A stretch of 13,887 bases of DNA from Oscillospiraceae bacterium (GTDB taxonomy: Bacteria > Bacillota > Clostridia > Oscillospirales > Ruminococcaceae), in contig JAFQBO010000220.1 of assembly GCA_017416665.1 (NCBI GenBank), forward strand, positions 1-13,887. The letters run 5' to 3'. Below, in pieces: positions 1 to 6,187 of the stretch. The stretch's first letter is position 1. Each line of letters begins with the position of its first letter. Below the pieces are notes generated by a model. It made no database searches, was not told the origin of the DNA, and saw nothing but the letters and a program-made list of their open reading frames with translations. Both the position numbers and the translations under genes were made by a program.

Positions 1-359
1 GCATTTGCATTATTGTCAGCAGACTGAGCATTATTATTACCGGCTGTATTGTTATCAGCAGACTGATTATTGTTATTATCATTTGCAGCAGTATTGCTGT
101 CGCCTTCAACAGCGTCCTGTGCCACGTCACCTGATCCACCCGGATTGAAAGGTGTGATTTCAAGGTTATGCTTAGCAATGTCGTTGTATTCTTCTGATGA
201 CAGTGTTTCGTTTGCAACAGTTGCATCTACAGCTGATGATTTGTCATTGTTGTCAGCAGTTGATGTTTTGCTTCCGCTGTCTGAGCATCCTGCACCGGCA
301 AATGATGTAAAGATTGCAAGTACTGCCGAAAGTGCAATTAATTTCTTCTTTATATTCAT
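1..359 (-). CDS. Putative lipoprotein, N-terminal part (cut by left edge)
   Basis: The first 119 residues are visible; the rest lies beyond base 1. The start ATG (357-359) follows a good ribosome binding site, AAAGGGG, nine bases upstream. The protein opens MNIKKK, then a hydrophobic stretch (about residues 7-21), then A-G-A-G-C with Cys25 as the likely lipidated cysteine. Glycine at position -3 is less usual than leucine, so the lipobox is reasonable but not perfect. Residues 26-75 are Ser/Thr/Asp-rich and contain EEYNDIAKHNLEITPFNPGG. From about residue 90 the chain becomes an Asn-rich linker with two QSADNN units, encoded by imperfect DNA repeats. This is typical of a flexible tether between a lipid anchor and an exported domain outside the window. 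The function of that domain cannot be told. Its own promoter lies at 437-465. Confidence 0.85.
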   Translation of the reverse strand, partial: MNIKKKLIALSAVLAIFTSFAGAGCSDSGSKTSTADNNDKSSAVDATVANETLSSEEYNDIAKHNLEITPFNPGGSGDVAQDAVEGDSNTAANDNNNNQSADNNTAGNNNAQSADNNAN

Positions 360-403
360 TATGAATTACCCCTTTTATTGTCTGATGTGGATTTGAACTT
401 ACC

Positions 404-430
404 TGTCAAAAAAATATATCATTTTTGACA
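404..430 (-). promoter_or_regulatory. Inverted repeat at the predicted transcript start of the lipoprotein gene
   Basis: TGTCAAAAA (404-412) and TTTTTGACA (422-430) form a perfect 9-bp inverted repeat with a 9-base spacer. The repeat begins at about +1 of the promoter at 437-465, so it could be an operator or a hairpin at the extreme 5' end of the mRNA. No regulator is identified. Confidence 0.5.
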
Positions 431-436
431 ATTCAT

Positions 437-465
437 ATTATACAATGTTTTTATAAAAGTGTCAA
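437..465 (-). promoter_or_regulatory. Sigma-A type promoter of the lipoprotein gene
   Basis: On the minus strand TTGACA (460-465) and TATAAT (437-442) are separated by exactly 17 bases. Both boxes match consensus. The predicted transcript starts near base 430, giving a leader of about 70 bases before the ATG at 359. Confidence 0.85.
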
Positions 466-493
466 CCCTTATTATGTGAAAACTTTACGAAAA

Positions 494-2164
494 TTATGCG
501 TTAATCATGTTATTGACTGCACTGAAAAGTGCTTTGATTGATGAATCAATAATATCTGTTGCGATACCTACACCCCAGAAATTCTTGTCTTCAGCGTTCT
601 TTATGCCGACATATGAAACCGCCTTTGAGCTTGCCTTTTCTTCCATGGCATTTTCTGTATATGTATGGAGAACGTATTCAATTCCAAGCATTTCCTTTAA
701 TGTATCACTTACAGCATTAAGACGTCCGTTACCCTGTCCCTGTCTGTTAAGGATTTCGCCGTTGTACTCAACTGTAACATCTGCTTCGATACCGTTTTCT
801 TCGCCAAGCTGTTTGTAGTGAGCTTCCTTGAGTTTTACAGGTGACTTGATATTGATGTATGACTTTTCAAACGCTTCATACACTTCAGACGGCTGAAGTT
901 CTCTGTGTGCATCATCTGAAACCTGCTTAATCATGTAGCCTACTGTTTCCCACATGTTCTTCGGCATTGAAATACCAAACTGATTTTCAAGAACGTAATT
1001 AACACCGCCCTTACCGGACTGACTGTTGATTCTGATAACGTCTGCTTCATAAACTCTGCCGACATCTTCAGGATCGATTGGAAGATACGGAACAGTCCAG
1101 TGCTGACAGTTCTTTTCCTTTCTCCAGTTCATACCCTTTGCAATAGCATCCTGATGTGAGCCGCTGAACGCCGCAAATACGAGCTTACCGCTGTATGGCT
1201 GGCGGTCATAAACTGTCATGTCTGTAATTTCTTCATAGTGTTTTACAATTTCAGGAAGATTTTCAAAATTGAGCTGTGGATCAACACCCTGTGAGAACAT
1301 GTTCATTGCAAGTGTTACAATGTCAACATTACCTGTTCTTTCACCATTACCGAAAAGTGTACCCTCAATTCTGTCAGCACCTGCAAGAAGTCCCATTTCA
1401 CTGTCTGCTACAGCACATCCTCTGTCGTTGTGCGGATGGAGTGATATAATGAGATTTTCACGGTTCAACAGATTATCACACATATATTCAACCTGATTTG
1501 CATAAACATGAGGCATCGAGTGTGAAACTGTTACAGGGAGGTTGATAATAACTTTGCTGTCAGGTGTCGGTTCCCATATTTCAATAACCTTGTTACAGAT
1601 TTCAACTGCAAATTCAGGTTCTGTACCGGTAAAGCTTTCAGGAGAATACTCAAAGTAATAGTTACCCTTTGCTGTTTCTCTGTACTTTTTACAGAGTTCC
1701 GCACCCATAACTGCAATATCTATGATTTCATTCTTTTCCTTACGGAAAACCTGTTCTCTCTGTGAAACTGAAGTTGAATTGTAAAGATGCACAATTACAT
1801 TTTTGGCACCGTCAAGAGCTTCAAAGGTTTTCTTGATGATATGTTCTCTTGACTGAGTAAGTACCTGAATTGTAACATCATCAGGAATAAGATTCTGTTC
1901 AATCAACGCACGGCAGAATTCGTATTCTGTTTCAGACGCCGCAGGAAATCCTACTTCAATTTCCTTGAATCCGATTTTTACAAGGTGCTTGAAAAATTCG
2001 AGTTTCTGTTCGAGGGTCATTGGATTGATAAGTGCCTGATTGCCGTCTCTGAGGTCAACACTGCACCATATCGGAGCATGATCAATATAGTCCTTCTGAG
2101 TCCATCTCATAGGAGCATTTTTTACCGGAAAATACTGTCTTGTGTACTTTTCAAAATTTTTCAT
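494..2164 (-). CDS. leuA: 2-isopropylmalate synthase (type 2 LeuA)
   Basis: Catalyses condensation of acetyl-CoA with 2-oxoisovalerate to 2-isopropylmalate, the first committed step of leucine synthesis, in the cytoplasm. The 556-residue protein has the DRE-TIM metallolyase motif SVDLRDGNQ (residues 35-43, with Arg39 and the metal ligand Asp40), the metal-binding HPHNDRG (243-249) and the GNGERTGNVD signature (272-281). A C-terminal leucine-sensing regulatory domain covers about residues 430-556. The length fits the longer LeuA form (about 550 residues), not the roughly 510-residue form. The start ATG at 2164 has AGAAAGGA ten bases upstream. The gene is monocistronic here and controlled by the T-box leader at 2223-2497. 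No hairpin terminator is obvious before the next promoter at 465, and no other leu gene is in the window. Confidence 0.96.
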   Translation of the reverse strand: MKNFEKYTRQYFPVKNAPMRWTQKDYIDHAPIWCSVDLRDGNQALINPMTLEQKLEFFKHLVKIGFKEIEVGFPAASETEYEFCRALIEQNLIPDDVTIQVLTQSREHIIKKTFEALDGAKNVIVHLYNSTSVSQREQVFRKEKNEIIDIAVMGAELCKKYRETAKGNYYFEYSPESFTGTEPEFAVEICNKVIEIWEPTPDSKVIINLPVTVSHSMPHVYANQVEYMCDNLLNRENLIISLHPHNDRGCAVADSEMGLLAGADRIEGTLFGNGERTGNVDIVTLAMNMFSQGVDPQLNFENLPEIVKHYEEITDMTVYDRQPYSGKLVFAAFSGSHQDAIAKGMNWRKEKNCQHWTVPYLPIDPEDVGRVYEADVIRINSQSGKGGVNYVLENQFGISMPKNMWETVGYMIKQVSDDAHRELQPSEVYEAFEKSYINIKSPVKLKEAHYKQLGEENGIEADVTVEYNGEILNRQGQGNGRLNAVSDTLKEMLGIEYVLHTYTENAMEEKASSKAVSYVGIKNAEDKNFWGVGIATDIIDSSIKALFSAVNNMINA

Positions 2165-2222
2165 GATTCAAATTTCCTTTCTTATTTGTCAGGAATGCAA
2201 TATATATTTACCGCTTGTAAAT

Positions 2223-2258
2223 AAAAAAGCCTCACCTCTTAAATTCAAGAGGTGAAGC
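2223..2258 (-). terminator. T-box regulatory terminator
   Basis: On the minus strand, arms 2247-2258 and 2229-2240 form a 12-bp stem (one G-T pair) around a 6-base loop (2241-2246), followed by six T residues (2223-2228). The 5' arm lies just after the T-box sequence, as expected for the alternative to the antiterminator. Confidence 0.9.
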
Positions 2259-2497
2259 GTAAAACTCCACGGTACCACTCTTATTGGTGCATAACACACC
2301 CACTCACCTGCATCCGACAATGCATTTCTCTGTAACGGGAGAACCCGTTTCAACCTACTTGCACTACATATAAAAGCTTTCAGCGAACTGCTCGGGGAGG
2401 AGTTATTAACCGTTCAGGAATACTGCCTTACACCTGCCGACAGCTCTCTGAAAATCCTTACACGTTTTTATTTCCCGTCATTGCATTTCAATAATAT
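2223..2497 (-). promoter_or_regulatory. T-box riboswitch leader of leuA (probable tRNA-Leu sensor)
   Basis: The minus strand carries the T-box landmarks in order: AGAGAGC of the stem I K-turn (about 2442-2448), GGTGTAAGG (about 2427-2435), the K-turn partner CCCCGAG (2391-2397), and the antiterminator box AAGAGTGGTACCGTGGAG (2265-2282). An intrinsic terminator follows. By spacing to the GAG of the K-turn, the specifier codon is CUC (Leu) at 2400-2402. The following base is C rather than the usual purine, so the exact position is tentative. The discriminator-pairing sequence UGGU fits a tRNA with discriminator base A, as tRNA-Leu has. Uncharged tRNA-Leu should stabilise the antiterminator and switch leuA on. 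Confidence 0.93.
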
Positions 2498-2503
2498 ACT
2501 TAT

Positions 2504-2532
2504 ATAATATACTATTTTTGATCATTTGTCAA
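2504..2532 (-). promoter_or_regulatory. Promoter of the leuA T-box leader
   Basis: TTGACA (2527-2532) and TATTAT (2504-2509) on the minus strand are 17 bases apart. Transcription should start near 2497, just before the first T-box stem. Confidence 0.85.
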
Positions 2533-2612
2533 GGGATTTTTAAAAATAATTGTTTTTTATTATAGATTGTCAATACAAGTGCAACAAAATAAAAAAACTT
2601 TTCATTTTACGT

Positions 2613-2645
2613 TCGTTTCGGAGTATTTAAAGAAACCCGAAACGA
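2613..2645 (+). terminator. Hairpin followed by T-rich tract, terminator-like
   Basis: TCGTTTCGG (2613-2621) and CCGAAACGA (2637-2645) form a perfect 9-bp stem with a 15-base loop, followed on the plus strand by a T-rich stretch. No plus-strand gene precedes it, so its purpose is unclear. It may be a relic or part of a dispersed repeat. Bases 2533-2750 otherwise show no gene. Confidence 0.4.
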
Positions 2646-2750
2646 CTTTTTATTTTACTTTTTTTAAGAAGCAACAGCGTTGTTTATTGCCTGTTCGGTC
2701 GTTACGTTCTGCATTTATCTCCCTCATTGTTTATCTTTACTTTATTGTAA

Positions 2751-2912
2751 GAACCTGTCTTCACAAGAAATATATTTGGATTTTTGAATATAATTTAGTC
2801 AATAACAAGACGAAAAATCGCAGGCGTACTTGACGTACAGCAAGATTTTTCAACGAAGTTAGTGACGAAATTTATCAAAAAGACAGGTGTATACGCTTGT
2901 GAAGACAGGTTC
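2751..2912. mobile_element. MITE-like non-autonomous element, 162 bp
   Basis: Perfect inverted ends AGAACCTGTCTTCACAAG (2750-2767) and CTTGTGAAGACAGGTTCT (2896-2913) enclose about 130 bases with no coding capacity. If the element is taken as GAACC...GGTTC (2751-2912), both sides are flanked by TAA (2748-2750 and 2913-2915), a possible 3-bp target duplication. Inside are GAAAAATC and GATTTTTC in inverted orientation around two CGTAC words. This fits a MITE, or the ends left by an insertion sequence. The transposase family is not identifiable from the sequence. Confidence 0.65.
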
Positions 2913-2944
2913 TAATGGATTTATGCAGATTTGTCAAGAGAAAA

Positions 2945-2965
2945 CCACCTGTTTTTAGCAGGTGG
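2945..2965 (-). terminator. Hairpin, terminator-like on the minus strand
   Basis: CCACCTG (2945-2951) and CAGGTGG (2959-2965) form a perfect 7-bp stem with a 7-base loop. On the minus strand it is followed by TTTT. It lies downstream of the 738-residue protein gene but beyond a better terminator at 3278-3306. Confidence 0.4.
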
Positions 2966-3042
2966 CCAGACTGTAGAAAAACCTAAAATTAAAATTTCGT
3001 GTCGATTAAATCGGCAGGCAAACTTGAGTACGATCAAAGTAA

Positions 3043-3223
3043 GGGGACGCTTTCTCTTGCAAAGTGTCCCCTCTTGAAAAACAGCCCACTGGGCTGTTTT
3101 TTCAATTCACCCCTCGTAAATGCGCCTCCAATGGGGTATTTCGCCGTCTGCGGACGACGACCAAAGGCTCTGCCGAGTGCCAACGGCATGCAGAGCAGAA
3201 ACCGCAAGCCTTTAAAAAGGCTT
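3043..3223. repeat. Cluster of four hairpin-forming dispersed-repeat units
   Basis: Four strong inverted repeats follow each other. GGGGACGCTTT / AAAGTGTCCCC (3043-3053 / 3061-3071) has 11 bp with one G-T pair. TTGAAAAACAGCCC / GGGCTGTTTTTTCAA (3074-3087 / 3091-3105) has a 3-base loop and looks like a bidirectional terminator. GCTCTGC / GCAGAGC (3167-3173 / 3190-3196) has an inner TGCC/GGCA stem. AAGCCTTT / AAAGGCTT (3206-3213 / 3216-3223) has a 2-base loop. The stretch is more GC-rich than its surroundings. An open frame crosses it, but its content is explained by the repeats. It resembles the intergenic repeat mosaics of Ruminococcaceae; copy number elsewhere cannot be judged here. Confidence 0.6.
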
Positions 3224-3277
3224 GACCGAAACTTTTTCTTTTTAAATTCACTTTTCCAAAGACTTTTTCAACAAACT

Positions 3278-3306
3278 AAAACGTGCGAACAATGATCGCA
3301 CGTTTT
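3278..3306 (-). terminator. Terminator of the 738-residue protein gene
   Basis: AAAACGTGCGA (3278-3288) and TCGCACGTTTT (3296-3306) form a perfect 11-bp stem with a 7-base loop, 17 bases beyond the stop codon at 3323. The minus strand continues TTTTAGTTTG. Confidence 0.85.
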
Positions 3307-3322
3307 CTTTATTAATTAAATT

Positions 3323-5539
3323 TTAAAAGCTTAAATCAATTTCATAGATTTTTCCGCCTTCATAGAAGAAAGTAACATAACTGTAATTTACTTCATCATA
3401 AAGGTCAAGGAAACCTGTGTCTGTATCTGTAAGCTTATGACCATACTTTTCAGCAACCTTTGCAATATCATCGCCGAATGTAAAGCCGTCAACTGAAATT
3501 TCAACTCCTGAACCTTCTGATGCTGATACACCTGTCACATCACATTCAGCCGGTTTAAGAGGCTTATCTGTAGAGTTATAAACAGACGCTGTAATAGTAT
3601 ATTCATCATTGAAAGCATAAGCAAAATAGTCCGGTTCAATAGTTTCTTCTTCAAATGTAACCTTATCTAAAACGCCATCAACCTTACCAGGAAGTGTAAC
3701 GTCCTTACCGTTAATCTGAATCTTTGCCTTTGAAAGATCACAGTTTGCAGTACTCTCAGCATATGGATCTTCATCAGAGAAATCTTCATCTGTAAATTCC
3801 ATATCAAAATCGTCTTCTGACTCTGTTAAAACTTCATCTAATGTAAGTTCTTCATCTGCAAGTGATGATGTCATACCACCTACAAATCCCTGAACAAATT
3901 CAGCTGCTTCTTCTTCAGTGATACCAAATGATTCACTTAACTTTTTAGCAAATCCTTCAACATCAATTTCATTTGCATACTGTTCAGCCTCAAGGATACC
4001 ATAAACCTTTGCATCTTCTGTAAATACAGTAATTGAATCAGGCTTTTCGTTGCTTGCTGTCATTTCACATGTTGCAATCTTCTTGCCACCATATGTCATA
4101 TCCATAGTTACAAGCTGTTTGCCATCCTTTTCATCAAATACAAATGTCATGTCATCAAATCCGGCTGTTTCCCCATCAATATCAGCTGCCATAGCTGACA
4201 ATGCACTCATATCAAGAGTAAGAGTACCCTTTGTAATTTCATCTTCTGTTTCAAAATCCTTGAATGAAACGCCGAGCATATCCTGACCTGCTGCCTTGAG
4301 AGTAGCTTCACCTGTAAGCTTGCCTGACTTTTCTGTAGCATTACCGTTTACAGCAACCTGTTCTGTACCGTCTGCGTTCACATAGGCATTAAATCCGTAC
4401 TTGTCGCCATCATTTGTAAGAGTGTAACCGATTTTGAGATCTTCTTCAAGAGGTGTTGTGAATTCTCTGCCCACAATTTCACCCTTGCTGTTTACATAAA
4501 CGCCCATTACAAGTACAGCTTCTCCGCCAGAAACCTCATATGTTCCGAGCTGTTCTGAAAGGCTGTCGATAGCTGACTGGTATTCTTCCTTGCTAACACC
4601 AAGCTTTTCAGCAATTCTGATAACTACTTCTTCATTTCTGAGTTCCTTTACAGCTTTCTTTGCAAATGTATAGCACATTCCTTCATCAACATTTACAACA
4701 AGCTTTGTGTATTCACTCTTTACGCCATCTGCCTCACATGCAACGTCCTTTACAAGCTCAACATTCTCAGCACTTGAGAATAACATATCTGTATACTTGA
4801 GAATAAGGTTTTTGAGTTCATCATTAGTGATGAGTTCTTCACCGTTCTGCATATCAGTAAGAAGACCTGAAATCATTTCAAGTGCAGCAGGATCTTCAGC
4901 TTCCTGTGCTGCAAGATCATAGATTTCAGCAAAGTCTATACATAAATATGATGATGAAAGCTCAGGAATCTGATAGTAAATCTTTCCATCTTTCAAGTAA
5001 ATGTTGTATGTCATGAGTGGTGTATCATTCATTGACATTACCTGATTCATTGCCATGTAGCCATCAATTTCAGTTGCCTTCTGACTGATATTGAATGATT
5101 CCGGCATGAAACCTGTTTCTCCTGATTCAGCCTGAAGTTCAGCAATAGTCTGTGGATCAAGAGATACATTAATATCTGAATTCACATTATATTCAAAATC
5201 TTCAAGTTCATCAAAAACGTCCTCAACACAGCTGACATTTTCGTTTTCAACCCATGCGTAGTATTCAGCAGGTGAGTTGATAAGCATTTTCACAGTATTT
5301 TTCACCTGTGGAATAAAAGCGTATGATGCCGCACAGCATCCGAAAAGCAGAACAATAACTGCAACGATTACAGCAACTATTCTTCCCGCACCTTTCTTTG
5401 CAACCTCTACACCGCTTACTACCTCAGCACCTTCATTAAAGAACTGTGGTTCTTCTGTAGCAGGTGCAGGTTCAGACTTAATTTCAGTCGATGCATTTTC
5501 AGGTGCAAATTCCTGATTGTTTTCATTAAACTCTGACAT
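3323..5539 (-). CDS. Membrane-anchored extracytoplasmic protein of unknown function
   Basis: The 738-residue protein has an acidic, Asn/Glu-rich cytoplasmic N-terminus (residues 1-48), one membrane segment (about 53-75, rich in Val/Ile/Ala) and a large outer part. Just after the membrane comes KNTVKMLINSPAEYYAWVEN, followed by a long Ser/Glu/Asp-rich region with alternating beta-type stretches, a highly acidic linker (about 571-595) and a distinct C-terminal domain (about 600-738) starting KIQINGKDVTLPG. The N-terminal layout reminds me of proteins labelled DUF6583 in Clostridia, but I am not certain of that name. I see no catalytic motif, sortase signal or lipobox. The start ATG follows a strong AGGGAGGA site. 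The gene has its own promoter and terminator, so it is monocistronic. Confidence 0.88.
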   Translation of the reverse strand: MSEFNENNQEFAPENASTEIKSEPAPATEEPQFFNEGAEVVSGVEVAKKGAGRIVAVIVAVIVLLFGCCAASYAFIPQVKNTVKMLINSPAEYYAWVENENVSCVEDVFDELEDFEYNVNSDINVSLDPQTIAELQAESGETGFMPESFNISQKATEIDGYMAMNQVMSMNDTPLMTYNIYLKDGKIYYQIPELSSSYLCIDFAEIYDLAAQEAEDPAALEMISGLLTDMQNGEELITNDELKNLILKYTDMLFSSAENVELVKDVACEADGVKSEYTKLVVNVDEGMCYTFAKKAVKELRNEEVVIRIAEKLGVSKEEYQSAIDSLSEQLGTYEVSGGEAVLVMGVYVNSKGEIVGREFTTPLEEDLKIGYTLTNDGDKYGFNAYVNADGTEQVAVNGNATEKSGKLTGEATLKAAGQDMLGVSFKDFETEDEITKGTLTLDMSALSAMAADIDGETAGFDDMTFVFDEKDGKQLVTMDMTYGGKKIATCEMTASNEKPDSITVFTEDAKVYGILEAEQYANEIDVEGFAKKLSESFGITEEEAAEFVQGFVGGMTSSLADEELTLDEVLTESEDDFDMEFTDEDFSDEDPYAESTANCDLSKAKIQINGKDVTLPGKVDGVLDKVTFEEETIEPDYFAYAFNDEYTITASVYNSTDKPLKPAECDVTGVSASEGSGVEISVDGFTFGDDIAKVAEKYGHKLTDTDTGFLDLYDEVNYSYVTFFYEGGKIYEIDLSF

Positions 5540-5588
5540 ATTTTTTCCTCCCTATAAATTCTTATTAAACTATAAGTTTACATGATAC

Positions 5589-5617
5589 ATTTTAACAAAA
5601 TAATTTAATAAAGTCAA
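5589..5617 (-). promoter_or_regulatory. Promoter of the 738-residue membrane protein gene
   Basis: TTGACT (5612-5617) and TAAAAT (5589-5594) on the minus strand have a 17-base spacer. The start ATG at 5539 lies about 45 bases beyond the predicted transcript start. Confidence 0.8.
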
Positions 5618-5719
5618 GTGTTTTGAAAAATTTTTGTTTTAATGAATATATTTTTTATTTCCGCTCATAATATTACTGTTCTCATTTACGAGAAAATATA
5701 TAAAAAAGGGTGAAAAACA

Positions 5720-5905
5720 ATGGAAAAAAAGAAAAATTGTAACATTCATTGTACTGTAAAACAGTGCATGAACAACATGGAAACTGAAGACTACTGCACA
5801 CTTGACATGGTAAAGATCGGCACACATGAAAGCAATCCGACTGAACCTGAATGCACAGACTGCAACTCATTTGTAAAACGTTCAGGCACATGCACAAACT
5901 GCTGA
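5720..5905 (+). CDS. DUF1540-type cysteine-rich small protein
   Basis: This is the only plus-strand gene. The 61-residue product has eight cysteines at positions 7, 11, 16, 26, 45, 48, 58 and 61, spaced Cx3Cx4Cx9C...Cx2C...Cx2C. The run from Cys7 to Phe51 follows the DUF1540 pattern (C..C..C, then C near an I/V stretch, then CxxC followed by F). Such domains are small, probably metal-binding, and of unknown function. The extra C-terminal CTNC pair goes beyond the core domain. It has a ribosome binding site (AGGG, nine bases before the ATG) and its own terminator at 5912-5941, so it is a free-standing unit. The 180 bases shared with the divergent membrane protein gene hold that gene's promoter; a plus-strand promoter is not clear. 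The longer minus-strand frames over the same bases lack these signals. Confidence 0.85.
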   Translation: MEKKKNCNIHCTVKQCMNNMETEDYCTLDMVKIGTHESNPTEPECTDCNSFVKRSGTCTNC

Positions 5906-5911
5906 TAACAC

Positions 5912-5941
5912 AAAAGGACGGGTACAAAGCCCGTCCTTTTT
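5912..5941 (+). terminator. Terminator of the DUF1540 gene
   Basis: AAAAGGACGGG (5912-5922) and CCCGTCCTTTT (5930-5940) form a perfect 11-bp stem with a 7-base loop and T tail, 6 bases after the stop codon. Confidence 0.92.
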
Positions 5942-5981
5942 ACTATACAAAAATAAATTTTAATTTATAGGTACAATTTCA

Positions 5982-6087
5982 GTCTCCCCTGAAAGGGGAG
6001 ATGTCAGCTTGCTGACAGAGGGGTCAGATAATTTTTTGTTTTATAACCCCTCCGCCACTTCGTGGCACCTCCCCTGTCAGGGGAGGC
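5982..6087. repeat. Four-hairpin palindromic dispersed repeat
   Basis: Two arms of about 42 bases (5982-6024 and 6046-6087) are imperfect inverted copies of each other around a 21-base AT-rich centre. Each arm holds two hairpins: CTCCCCT/AGGGGAG (5984-6000) and TGTCAGC/GCTGACA (6002-6017) on the left; CCAC/GTGG (6055-6065) and CCTCCCCTG/CAGGGGAGG (6068-6086) on the right. The arms end in GAGGGGT and ACCCCTC facing the centre. It lies between two convergent terminators. The GC-rich arms contrast with the AT-rich surroundings, as in dispersed MITE/BIME-like elements of Clostridia. Confidence 0.75.
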
Positions 6088-6140
6088 TTATCTCAGACAT
6101 ATTAAATTTTTTCTCTATACATTCAATAAAGTATGGAAAT

Positions 6141-6173
6141 AAAAAAGACGAGCCAAAAGCCCGTCCTTTTTTT
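6141..6173 (-). terminator. Terminator of the ispH-S1 gene and the operon
   Basis: On the minus strand, GGACGGGC and GCTCGTC pair through arms 6159-6173 and 6141-6153 with two mismatches and end in six T residues. It starts 15 bases after the stop codon at 6188. The arms resemble the DUF1540 terminator at 5912-5941. T tracts on both strands suggest it works in both directions. Confidence 0.8.
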
Positions 6174-6187
6174 ATTTAAGCATTAAA

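Noticed and set aside
13..100. Short spaced repeats near the left edge, considered as a CRISPR or VNTR array
   Set aside because: They are imperfect codon repeats (QSADNN) of an Asn-rich linker in the lipoprotein gene; no constant repeat-spacer pattern exists.
2999..3295. Open frame of 98 codons on the plus strand
   Set aside because: It runs through four hairpin repeats, has no ribosome binding site and no protein-like composition. The bases are explained by the repeats.
5639..5927. Two overlapping minus-strand open frames opposite the small plus-strand gene
   Set aside because: The plus-strand frame has a ribosome binding site, a DUF1540 cysteine pattern and a terminator; the others have none and are antisense shadows.
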